The notes beneath the pieces were generated by a model, which was not told the origin of the DNA, searched no databases, and worked only from the letters and a program-made list of their open reading frames with translations. From NCBI RefSeq assembly GCF_033115175.1, contig NC_084843.1:59002474-59066473 (forward strand): a DNA stretch of 64,000 nucleotides, given 5' to 3'. Below, piece by piece: positions 10,895 through 21,093 of this stretch (its first letter is position 1; every line of letters begins with the position of its first letter). The position numbers and the translations under genes are program-made. The stretch is from Lepus europaeus. Lineage: Eukaryota; Chordata; Mammalia; Lagomorpha; Leporidae.

Positions 10895-11127
10895 TATTGG
10901 TTCATGCCTCTAGATGCTTGCAAAGCTGGGGTGGAGCCAGGCTGAAACCAGGAGCTGAGAATTTAATCCAGGTCTCCCATGCAGGTAGCAGGAAGCCAAT
11001 TACCTGAGCTATCCACCACTGCCTCCCAGGGTCTGGGTTGGCAGGAAGCTGGAATTGGTAGCTGGAACTGGGGGCTCAAACCCAGGCCTTCACCAGACTT
11101 AGCCGCTAGGCTAAATGCCCACCCCCA
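10895..11127 (-). mobile_element. Old CSINE fragment
   Basis: The plus strand ends TAGCCGCTAGGCTAAATGCC, the reverse complement of the old 'GGCATTTAGCCTAGCGGTTA' head. The A-rich end is lost where it meets the preceding SINE. Confidence 0.78.
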
Positions 11128-11504
11128 AAAGTGTTTTTAAAATTAAAGTACTTCTGTATTCATTAATTAAAGCTTCTCAATGATAACATTTGCCAGTACT
11201 CGAAAATAATATGCCGAGGGCAAAACTTAAAACTTAGTGATGAAAGAAAATCCTGCAGTCACATTGTCTAGTTAGTAAATGTCTTCCAAGATGTTTCCCA
11301 GGCATAATAAACGTGCATGTATCTTCTGTACGAACAGTTTTGACTGTGTCTCTAAAAGAATGTTTATCAGGTCTCAATCTAGAATTTCTATCTATTTGGT
11401 AGTGGGGTATTTTGCAAGCTGCTCTGCCTGCTATCCTGCTGAAATCCAGTTTGTTTTCCCCTCTTAGCAACCTATTGTGAACATTTCTTCAGACCAGTAA
11501 TCAT
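11128..11504. other. AT-rich unique DNA
   Basis: No gene or repeat recognised. Confidence 0.35.
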
Positions 11505-11816
11505 TATTTTTTATTTTAAAACTTTTTAACTTGTTTATTTTCATTTTATTTGAAAGACAAGGAGACAGAGACAGAGATCTCCCATCTGCTGGTTCAGTGC
11601 CTTCAACAGCCAGGGCCGGGCCAAGCTGAAGCCAGGCCAGGAACGCCATCTGGGTCTCCCATGTGGGTGGCAGGTGCCCCAGTACTTGCTGCCTCCCAGG
11701 GTGTACATCAGCGGGAAGCTGCAATTGGAAGCAGAACTTGAACTCAAACCCAGACACTCTGAGATGGGATATAGTGTCCCAAACAGCGTCTTAACCACTG
11801 CACCAAACACCTGCCC
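11505..11816 (-). mobile_element. Old CSINE
   Basis: The plus strand starts with T-rich sequence and ATTTTATTTGAAAGACAAGG and ends CACTGCACCAAACACCTGCC. Its head type matches the old family members. Confidence 0.82.
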
Positions 11817-12789
11817 CAGTAAGCTTTATTTTGCAACACAAGTTTTGATAGGGCAAAGTATCCTCCATATGAGGTACTTTAAGAGTTTGTGAAAACATGA
11901 AAATTAAAGGTAAGTTTTTTTTTTTAACTTTTATTTAATGAATATAAATTTCCAGTGTACAGCTTATGGATTACAATGGCTTCCCCCTCCCATAACTTCC
12001 CTCCCACCCGCAACCCTCCCCTCTCCCGCTCCCTCTCCCCTTCCATTTGCATCAAGATTCATTTTCAATTCTCTTTATGTACAGAAGATCAATTTAGTAT
12101 AAAGATTTCAACAGTTTGCACCCACATAGAAACACAAAGTGAAACATACTGTTTGAGTACTAGTTATAGCATTAAATCAAAATGTACAGCACATTAAGGA
12201 CAGAGATCCCACATGAGGAGCAACTGCACAGTGGCTCCTGTTGTTGACCCAACAAATTGACACTCTAGTTTATGGCGCCAGTAACCATCCTAGGCTGTCG
12301 TCATGAGTTGCCAAGGCTATGGAAGCCTTCCAAGTTTACTGACTCTGATCATATTTAGGCAAGGTCATAAAAGACAGAGTGAGGATAGTAACCAATGATC
12401 CTAAGAGTGGCATTTACCAGGTTTGAACAATTATACAGCATTAAGTGGGGAAGAGGACCATCAGTACACACAGGTTGGGAGTAGAGCCATTGGTGGTAGA
12501 GTAGAGGTTATGATTACAAAGGAATGAGGCCCAAGTGCACTAGACAGGGCCTAGAACAAAGGACAGAGTCATTATTAGAGGAGCTAAGAAAGGTGCTGTC
12601 TAAGCTACAAGTAATTTTTCTGATTGAGAGGCAAATAGAACCTGATAGAAGGGGCTTGATAATAATCTGGTGGGCTTTAGGCCTTGTAAATTCAGAGGCC
12701 CAGACCTATCTATCTCTTCACATGGGGTATATCCTAAGGGAGGTGTGAACCTCCTAGGGGAAGGCACTCTGTTGACTTTCATTACTTGG

Positions 12790-13253
12790 CTGGCCTGGGA
12801 GGAGAGCTGGCCAGGTAAAGGCAGGTGGCATCTCTAACAAGAAATTTACAGTTCTGCCTGCAATGTTGCTGACCCTACTTGACCATACCCTCAGCTGCAG
12901 TGGTCACTTTGGAAGTTGGGCTGAGTGAAGGGCTTTTCAGCTTAGAGCCAATAAGATCTGTGGCTCTGACCTGGGCATCCTTCGACTCCAGGGCAGGTCC
13001 ATTTCCAGTGATCCAACTCTTGGCAGAGCTGCCAGGGCTCTTCATAAGCTGACTTCTGCTGAAGCCCAGGCTTACCACATTGAAAGCCACTGCAGTGGAC
13101 TGGCCTGTTGGGTCTGCTTGAGGGCAGATCACTGTCCAGATCAGCCATTAATAGGCCTGCCACCCATTGCTTCTGATGCCGAGCTTTCTTTTCCTCCTGG
13201 TTTGTGTTAAAGCAGACCAGAGGATGCAAGTCAAGGGAGCGCCCAAGTCCCAT
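12790..13253 (-). pseudogene. Degenerate retroviral gag nucleocapsid/protease-like remnant
   Basis: A 103-codon frame (13,253-12,942) contains CGKPG and, 15 residues on, a Cys-x4-His-x4-Cys spacing (Cys77, His82, Cys87 of the frame). This resembles two decayed CCHC zinc knuckles of a gammaretrovirus-like nucleocapsid. The expected first Cys of the second knuckle is replaced and the first knuckle lacks its His. A second frame (to 12,875) and the bases below it carry weak similarity to the start of a retroviral protease, without an intact catalytic motif. It is broken by frame changes and stops and cannot encode a working protein. Confidence 0.55.
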
Positions 13254-13411
13254 CTCTAATCTTCGGTGGCCTGAACTACAAGTCTATAGTCACAGGCATG
13301 TTCTGTAGCAGTTTTTCTAAGGTAGACAATGCCCATGAGGAAAATTATATTCTCACTTTAAAACTTTCTTTCCCTTTGGTCTGAAAGGGAGGTTTTTTCT
13401 ACTTACTGTAT

Positions 13412-13430
13412 ACTTCGCTGATGGCGAAGT
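13412..13430. repeat. Perfect 7-bp hairpin
   Basis: ACTTCGC-TGATG-GCGAAGT is an exact inverted repeat in otherwise AT-rich DNA inside the composite element. It could form a small stem in the transcript. Confidence 0.6.
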
Positions 13431-15639
13431 GAATCTAGCTATGAGATTATTATTTAAGTTCTTATTTTGGCTATGCTATTACAGAAAAATGTTAGCCATC
13501 TCTTTTATAAGGTCTAAAGATTAAATTGTGCATCCTACAGATTCCTTCATAATAGAATTAGTTTCCTACCTTGAAGAGAATAGAGAAATGAAAGAACAAG
13601 TTGGGCTTAGAATAGAGAAATGAGGGAGCAAGTCCTAGATCGCTTGCTGACAATAGCAATATCACATGAATACTTAGCAAACCGTTTCAACCATTAGATA
13701 ACAACTTAAGAAAACATTTACCAGAAGGTCCAATGCCTTCTATAAATTTTAAGAATCATGTATTTGAAAACACCTCTTAAATATCTAACATGGTGTAGTT
13801 TGTTTAGCCAGTAAACTTAAGCACAACCATCTAAAATGTTTTTAGTTTCTTAATACCAACAAGTCTAAAACATATGATACACAGATTCAGGTCACACAAA
13901 TTAAAATGTATCTTTGATTGATTTTAGCAGCTTAAATTTATGGACAATCTTATCTATAAGCCATTTAAAATAAAACTCAATAAAATTTCCCCATGTGGAC
14001 ATACAATATGTACACACATATAACATAGCATAATAGACCAATATAGCAATTTTAATAATAGCTTTTAAAATCTTTAACTCTTTTTGTAGATTGCCAATTG
14101 ATTTGAATTGCTTTTTCTTTTTAGTAACCTCAGTTAACCATACTTTCTCTCAGTTGGTACTATTAATACATTATTGGCTTCATCTGTTTACAGAGCCATC
14201 CCAAAGTACTGAATACAATAAAAGTGGCTGGAAAAAGTCCATAGGAACCTATAGGAGGACAGCTAATCACAGAACCAACAATGCTTTAGTTTTATGAGCA
14301 GCAAATCATATCTAACTGTGGATGACAAAATACTTTAAGTCGCCATGTTTAAAATTATAAACTCATCAACCAACAAGAGGCACTTGCTTACTTCACAGTA
14401 TTTTTGAAAGCACCTGTAGGATTTTACAAGTATTTAACCCTTTAGGCCTCTGGGGCTTTCTCATTAAGATAACTATCATGTCTAGTAACACAAGATCATT
14501 AGACTTTTTAATTCTCAAACATTTGTATTAATAGCATTTTCCATTATAGAAACTTAAAGTCTGGTACCACATCACATCTTGACAGTCCTTCTAATATAAT
14601 CCAAATAGACTGATTAGTTGGTGTCTCTATAAGATGAGAGACATAGGTCCTTCGATTTTTTCAGTTGGGCCCAAACTGGAAAAACCAAAGTCCAGGATTT
14701 ACTGGAAATTTTAGAGACCAGATTGTTTGAAACTTTGATTTTTTGAATGCCTGTCAAGAATGCCAAGAAGGCTCAAAATCCAAAATATCTGGTTGAAATA
14801 AGATTCCTTAAAATCATGACATAACATAGACCAAATTTGATCATTGTTACAAGGTAATTATTCAAATTTTTGAAAATAAGCACATATTTAAATAAAAAAA
14901 TCTCTCTTTCTTTTTTTGATTTAAAAGGGAAGTAATTCCGCACAGCTGAACGTAATTGGAGGTAGTTAGCAGGCAAATGATATACCCACAGGAGCCAGAG
15001 ATCAGAAGCTCTTTCCCAAGGACCACACAGGGAATCTCTGCTGCCCTCAGTGTGGGCTCCAATTCTCCTGCAGTCTCTCACTGGGTTGCCAAGTTAGATG
15101 CTAATCTCCTGTTATTTCACCCCAGAGTCAGGTTTTTCTGCTCGGCTCAGGGCTGGTGCAGACTTGAGGTCGCCCTGCTTATGACGTATGTCCAAAATGG
15201 CGCCTGCTCTGTCTTGCTCGCCTTTGAGAGGTGAGCGGAGAGAGAGAAACTTGTGTCTGTATCGGTCACTTTTTTTATTTTTTTCCTCTCTCTCTTCTAG
15301 TTAGCCTGGTGAACTTTTCCCCACGGAGTTTCAAGCCTCGTTCCCTCTAGCCTCCTCTTTCCACTTGCCCGCTGGTATCTCGGGCTATGGAGGTTCGGCT
15401 CACCTCGCGTTCCAGCGCTGGTGCGTTGAGTCTGCTGCTGGTGTCCCGAACTTGGGCTCCCACGCTCTCCACGCAGGTCACTGTGAATCACTAGTTCCGG
15501 AAGAGTTTCCTCTGCTGTTTCTTCCCCTACTCTTCCTTGACCCTGCAGTATCTCCACTTATATTAAACTTTCTCTCCCCCCAGACTAATCGTGTGCTCCC
15601 TGCCTATTCCGCCATCTTGCCGCTCTCAAAGGTAAGTTT

Positions 15640-15968
15640 TTTTTAAAAAATATTTGTTTATTTATTTGAAAGTCAGAGTTACACAGAGAGAGAGGCAGAG
15701 AGAGAGAGGTCTTCGATCCGCTGGTTCATTCCCCAATTGGCCGCAACAGCTGGAGCTGTGCTGATCCGAAACCAGGAGCCAGGAGCTTCCTCTGGGTCTC
15801 CCACGCGGGTGCAGGGGCCCAAGGACTTGGGCCATCCTCTACTGCTTTCCCAGGCCACAGCAGAGAGCTGGACTGGAAGAGGAGTAGCTGGGACTAGAAC
15901 CGACACCCATATGGGATGCCAGCGCATCAGGCCAGGGCGTTAACCCGCTGCGCCACAGCGCCAGCCCC
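15640..15968 (-). mobile_element. CSINE inserted at the composite element's target duplication
   Basis: It lies between copies two and three of AAAGGTAAGTTT (15,628 and 15,970), so it inserted into the TSD left by the composite element and duplicated it again. The plus strand ends CGCCACAGCGCCAGCCCC. Confidence 0.92.
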
Positions 15969-15982
15969 TAAAGGTAAGTTTA

Positions 15983-16287
15983 GGGTGGGCATTTGACCTA
16001 GGGGTTAAGATGCCCACATCTCATATCAGAGTGCACGGGTTCAAGCCTGCCTCTGACTGCAGACCCCAGCTTCCAGCTAAAGCAGGCCTTGGGAGACGGT
16101 GATGGCGGTTCATGTGATTGGGTTCCTCTGCCCACGTGGGAGGCCTCGATTGAGTTCCTAGCTCCTGGCTTTGGCTCGACCAAGCCCTGGCCTTTGAAAG
16201 CATTTGAGGAGTGAACTGGTGGATAGAGTGTTCTCTCTCTCCTCTCTCTCTCTTTCTCTCTCTCTGCCTCTCAAATTGAAAAAAGTA
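15983..16287 (+). mobile_element. Old CSINE
   Basis: Head GTGGGCATTTGACCTAGGGG, tail with (TC)n near 16,232-16,270 and AAATTGAAAAAAG. Confidence 0.82.
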
Positions 16288-17520
16288 GTTTTATTTTGGT
16301 GCACAAAGATGAAGGCCTACTGATCTGATGGTAAAGGTAGAATGTGTTACACTGAGAATCACTGAGCTGGGAGTGTACATGTGTTTTCAAATCATAAAGT
16401 GCATTTTCCATTAACTTCTGGAAGTATCCTGCTATAAAAAAAAAAAAAATCAACCTGCCTGTAGTGTTGAACATTTCCTTTGTGTCTACTTTACCATGAT
16501 AAAAGATGATAATATGAATACCTTTGTTGACACATTTTTGTGCAATTTCTGATGCTTTCCTCTGAGCTCAGAGTCCTGGGCCTGGCAACAAAGCCAGCAC
16601 CCAAAAGATGGCTGATGAGAAGCCCAGGGAGAACAGGGGCAGCCTGGTGCCCACATCCCTTCAGTTTCATTTGATTAAAAACACCTCCATGGCCGCTGAA
16701 CCGCTGGCACGTGCTGACATTCAAGGCACGCAGTCATGGGCTGTTCAGGGGCCCTAGGGTGTAGGCAGCCAAGAGCCAAGTAGACAGAGGAGCAGCCACC
16801 GCTCTGAGGGGGGCAGTCCGGGCTGAGAGGGTGGCATGCTGGGCGCTGGACCCTGCTCTGCCACTGACTCTGCTGGAACCTTGGCAAGTCCCTTTCACAG
16901 CCTTGGAGCCAACGCTCAGGACTCAGTGGCCCTGAGGCCATTTCTAGCCCAGTGCTGTGGTTTTGTTCCTGGTTCCTGGGGCCTTCCTAGGCGCTGCTGG
17001 CTTTTGGCTACCACTGTTTGAAAGCAATGAGTGAGGGCAGGCTGGGGGTGGGGGGATGGCCCAGGGGACTGTAAAGAAATTCCCAGACTGGTCTTTGGCT
17101 TTTTTTGTGTGTCCTGGGAGGGACTGGGAAGTGCTGGGGGCGGGCAGAGGAGAAGGACAGGGATGGAGTGAGGAGGGGGAGAGGAGGGTGCATGGAGGAG
17201 ACAGAAGAATGAAATAAAGGCGAATCCAACAAAAGGAAGTGAAAAGTGAGTGACAAGTTTGAGGCTGCAGGCCCTGGGCAGGCCAGGCCTTTGGGGCAAA
17301 GAATGCAGACAAAGAAGCTGGGTTTTCATGCTTGGTGGAAGTGAATGAAAGAGCATCTTTTAAAACCCTATCAGGAACTCTTTGGATTGTCATTAGATCT
17401 GGAGAGGGGAAGAGAGAGGGAGGAGGAGGCTGACTTTGGCCCCTAGGGTGTGAAAAGGCACCCCCCCATGCCTTGCGGGCTGGCGCCTGGGGGCTTCAGG
17501 GTCTCTCCTTGCCAGAGCCC
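16288..17520. other. Low-repeat DNA with a MIR-like segment
   Basis: About 16,835-16,960 shows a plus-strand MIR-like run (CTCTGCCACTGACTC, then CTTGGCAAGTCCCTTTCAC). The rest is unique, GC-rich above 17.0 kb, and has no recognised gene. The frames open on the minus strand at 16.9-17.4 kb are proline/serine-rich by composition. Confidence 0.4.
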
Positions 17521-17529
17521 AGCTGCCCA

Positions 17530-18000
17530 GGTCTCCCTCAAGGCTTTTCATAAATTATTTGCCATTTTGAGCATCCTTAAATTCCATGGTGAGCTCCCTT
17601 TGCTCTTGATGGGTGATCAAGAGGAGGAGGGAGGGGGTGAGCCCTAGGCTGTGGGCGCTGGGAGGGTGACCCACCTGCTGGGTTTGCTAGGCCAGGGGAC
17701 CTGCCCAACAAACTGGGAGGCTTGTCACCGTACTGGGGGCTCCAGGCTGGAGGGAGGGGGGAAGATGGTGAAGTGGAGCATTTAAGGTTGCTCCAACCAA
17801 GCCCTAGGGTAGGGGCTGGTCCTGGAGCCTTGGTCCTGGACTCCAGGGCAGGAGGCAGCTGGAATCCAGGGCAAGAGGCTGTTTGTTTGTACATTAGAAA
17901 AAAGAAGCAATTGGAATCTTTTGCATATGAATGATTATCAGAACCTATTACAGAAAGGATGGGTTCATTTAATTAGGTCTGATGGCTGTGTGGATTTCTT
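17530..18000. promoter_or_regulatory. Candidate conserved non-coding element
   Basis: Two AT-rich islands, 17,535-17,600 and 17,880-17,990, sit in GC-rich unique DNA. The second holds TTTGCATATGAAT (POU/octamer-like), ATGATTATCAG and TTTAATTAGG (homeodomain cores). No repeat explains them. This is a composition- and motif-based inference. Confidence 0.35.
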
Positions 18001-18009
18001 CCTTTATTA

Positions 18010-18385
18010 TTTTTTTTAAATTTTATTTTATTTTTAGTTCATTTGTAGCAGTTCAATGTGCTTTGCAGGTACAATTCTAAGAACAAAATGATATTCCCTT
18101 CCTTCCCCAGGTGGCTGTGTTTTTTCAAATGCCCTTGTCATTTAGAAATGACATTGAAATATTTACCAGTGAGAGGATTGATATTTGGGGTGTGCTTCAA
18201 AATATCACACACACACACACACACGCACACATTTGGGGAAATGGGCAGATAGATGAAACAAGGCTGGCCGTGAACTGATGAGTGCGGAAGCTTTGTGGTG
18301 TTGCCTGAAGGGACCCTATTCTATTCTCTGTTTTATGCATGTTTGAAAATGTCTAAAGTCAAACCTTTAAAAAGAGAAAGGAGAG
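18010..18385 (+). mobile_element. Ancient interspersed repeat fragment with (CA)n
   Basis: Contains 'GAAACAAGGCTGGCCGTGAA', 'TATTCTATTCTCTG' and 'CATGTTTGAAAATGTCTA', the 3' end of an old mammalian repeat seen in weaker form at 23,190-23,290. I am not sure of the family. A (CA)n run lies at 18,206-18,226. Confidence 0.4.
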
Positions 18386-18503
18386 CATGTTAGGGATGCA
18401 AAGTGGCAGCTGGGGATCAAGAGGGTGTGGGTTCAAGTCCAACTACAGCTCTAACTGGGGCACTTGGAACCACATGACTTAACTTCCTGACAGCTTCACT
18501 TTT

Positions 18504-18851
18504 TTATTTTATTTTATTTTTTGACAGGCAGAGTGGACAGAGAGAGAGAGACAGAGAGAAAGGTCTTCCTTTTCCGTTGGTTCACCCCCCAATGGCCGCT
18601 GAAGCCCGCGCGCTGCGGCCGGCACACCGTGCTGATCCGAAGCCAGGGGCCAGGTGCTTCTCCTGGTCTCCCATGCGGGTGCAGGGCCCAAGGATTTGGG
18701 CCATCCTTCACTGCACTCCCGGGCCATAGCAGAGAGCTGGCCTGGAAGAGGGGCAACTGGGACAGAATCTAGCGCCCGGACCAGGACTGGAACCCAGGGT
18801 GCCAGTGCCACAGGCGGAAGATTAGCCTATTGAGCCATGGCATTTGCCCGC
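18504..18851 (-). mobile_element. CSINE, type-3, young
   Basis: Exact 13-bp TSD CAGCTTCACTTTT at 18,491-18,503 and 18,852-18,864. The plus strand ends AGCCTATTGAGCCATGGC, the reverse of the type-3 head. Confidence 0.93.
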
Positions 18852-18864
18852 CAGCTTCACTTTT

Positions 18865-19350
18865 AACGTTTGTCAAAGGAGAATAATGGTTCTGATCTCA
18901 TAGACTGACAAACAGAAAGCAGAGGACTGTGCTTAGGCAGAGTAAACATTAGGGAGAGAAAGCGGAGCGGTTTGGGGGCTGTGTGCTCTTTGCACCAGGA
19001 GGACCTCTCAGAGCTGTGATGCTGGGGCGGGTGACTTCCTGGAATGAGCCCTTTTTGCAGTGGTCAGCTACAGAGGCTCAGGCTCTGCTGCACAACAACC
19101 CTGAAGAGCTGCCTCCTCCTGCTGCCAGCCCACCCCGCCCCGACCTCCCCCAGGTCCTGGGTCTACCAGTCTTCATGCCTGCCTTTGGCCAGTTTGCCTC
19201 CTTGCTGTCAGTCAGCCACATGTGCAGGAGGGCGCAGAGGTCTCTCTTAACTGCTGAGCACACGGAAGTCTGTTCTTATGGAGAGATGGTACACAGACAC
19301 AGAAGTGAGTGTGCAAGGACACGGATGCACGCGCACACACACACACAAAG
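18865..19350. other. Unique DNA
   Basis: No gene recognised. Ends with a short (CA)n at 19,333-19,347. Confidence 0.35.
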
Positions 19351-19892
19351 TCTTCAAAAACTTACTGGAATTGAGTATTAGGAACAATGATGACTGGATT
19401 TAAATTATTTGCACCAAAATAAGCTTTTTTATATAGAACACTTTTATTTAATAAATATAAATTTCATAAGTACAACTTTTGGATTATAGTGATTCTTCCC
19501 CCCATACCTGCCCTCCCACCCCCACTCCTGTCCCATCTCCGACTCCCTCTCCCATCCCATTCTTCATTAAGATTCATTTTTAATTATCTTTATATACAGA
19601 AGATCAACTCTATACTAAGTAAAGATTTCAACAGTTTGCACCCACACAGACACCCAAAGTATAAAGTACTGTTTGAAGGCAAGTTTTACCATTAATTCTC
19701 ATAGCACAGCACATTAAGGACAGAGGTCCTACATGAGGAGCAAGTGCACAGTGACTCCTGTTGATTTAACAATTGACACTCTTATTTATGACGTCAGTAA
19801 TCACCCAAGGCTCTTGTCACAAGCTGCCAAGGCTATGGAAGCCTCTTGAGTTTACAAACTCTGATCTTATTTAGAAAAGGCCATAAGCAAAG

Positions 19893-20240
19893 CTGGCGCC
19901 GCAGCTCAATAGGCTAATCCTCCGCCTTGCGGCGCCAGCACACCGGGTTCTAGTCCTGGTCGGGGCACCGATCCTGTCCTGGTTGCCCCTCTTCCAGGCC
20001 AGCTCTCTGCTGTGGCCAGGGAGTGTAGTGGAGGATGGCCCAAGTTCTTGGGCCCTGCACCCCATGGGAGACCAGGAGAAGCGCCTGGCTCCTGCCATCG
20101 GAACAGCGCGGTGCGCCGGCCACAGCGCGCCTACCGCGGCGGCCATTGGAGGGTGAACCAACAGCAAAAAGGAAGACCTTTCTCTCTGTCTCCTTCGACT
20201 GTCCACTCTGTCTGTCAAAAAAAAAAAAAGAAAAGAAAAG
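19893..20240 (+). mobile_element. CSINE, type-3, inside the L1
   Basis: Exact 18-bp TSD AAAAGGCCATAAGCAAAG at 19,875-19,892 and 20,241-20,258. A (GAAAA)n tail follows the poly(A). Confidence 0.95.
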
Positions 20241-20778
20241 AAAAGGCCATAAGCAAAGTGGAAGTTCTCTCCTCCCTTCAGAGAAAGTTACCTCCTTTTT
20301 GATGGTCCTTTCTTACCATCAAGATCTCACTCACAGAGATCTTTCATTTAAGTCATTTTTTGCCACAGTGTGTTGGCTTTCCATGCCTAAGATACTCTCA
20401 TGGGCTTTTTAGCCAGATCTGAATGCCTTAAGGGCTGATTCTGAGCCCAGAGTGCTTGTTAGGGCATTTGTCACTGTATGAGTCTGCTGTGTATCCCATT
20501 TCCCATGTTGGATTGTTCCTTCCTTTTTAATTCTATCTATTATGATTAGCAGACACTTGGTCTTATTTATGTGATCCCTTTGACACTTAAATCCTTCCTT
20601 ATGGTCAGTTATGAACTTAAACTGTTCAGTTTGACTAGTAAGATGGCATTGGTACCTGCCAACTTAATATGATTTGGAGTCCCATGGCAAGTTTTTAGCT
20701 TTACCCTTAGAAGTAAGTCCAAGGGAATGTGTGCCGAACTGTACATCTCCTCCCTCTCTTATTCCCACTCTTATTTTT

Positions 20779-21093
20779 GTTTTTGAAGATTTATTTTATG
20801 TATTTGAAAGACAGAGTTATAGAGAGAGGTAGAGACAGAGAGAGAGGTCTTCCATCCGCTCCCCAGAGGGCCACAATGGCCGGAGCTGCGCAGATCCGAA
20901 GCCAGGAGTTTTTTCCAGGTCTCCCACGTGGGTTTAGGGGCCCAAGGACTTGGGCCATCTTCCACTGCTTTCCCAGGCCATAGCAGAGAGCTAGATTGGA
21001 AGAGGAGCAGCCTGGACTAGAACCAGTGCCCATATGGGATGCCGGTGCTTCAGGCCAGGGCGTTAACCTGCTGCGCCACAGCTCCGGCCCCCT
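20779..21093 (-). mobile_element. CSINE inside the L1 3' UTR
   Basis: Flanked by CACTCTTATTTTT (20,766-20,778) and CACTCTCATTTTT (21,094-21,106), a TSD with one difference. The plus strand ends CGCCACAGCTCCGGCCC. Confidence 0.92.

Larger units (their letters stand above)
11918..15627 (-). mobile_element. Composite retroelement: L1 5' UTR + ERV gag/pro-like + L1 3' UTR
   Basis: Read on the minus strand it starts at 15627 with GAGAGCGGCAAGATGGCGGA, the start of a lagomorph-type L1 5' UTR, which continues to about 14,930. An AT-rich stretch without recognised coding follows (about 14,900-13,270). Next comes a degenerate retroviral gag/protease-like region (13,253-12,790), about 400 bases I cannot assign, and an L1 3' UTR (about 12,380-11,926) with a poly(A) tail. 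The last part is colinear with the 3' UTR of the L1 at 19,429-22,457, but everything upstream of about 12,380 is not. No L1 ORF1 or ORF2 is present. The insertion sequence AAAGGTAAGTTT occurs at 11,906 and 15,628, so the whole 3.7 kb arrived as one unit, presumably by L1 machinery acting in trans. I do not recognise a named family. Confidence 0.72.
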
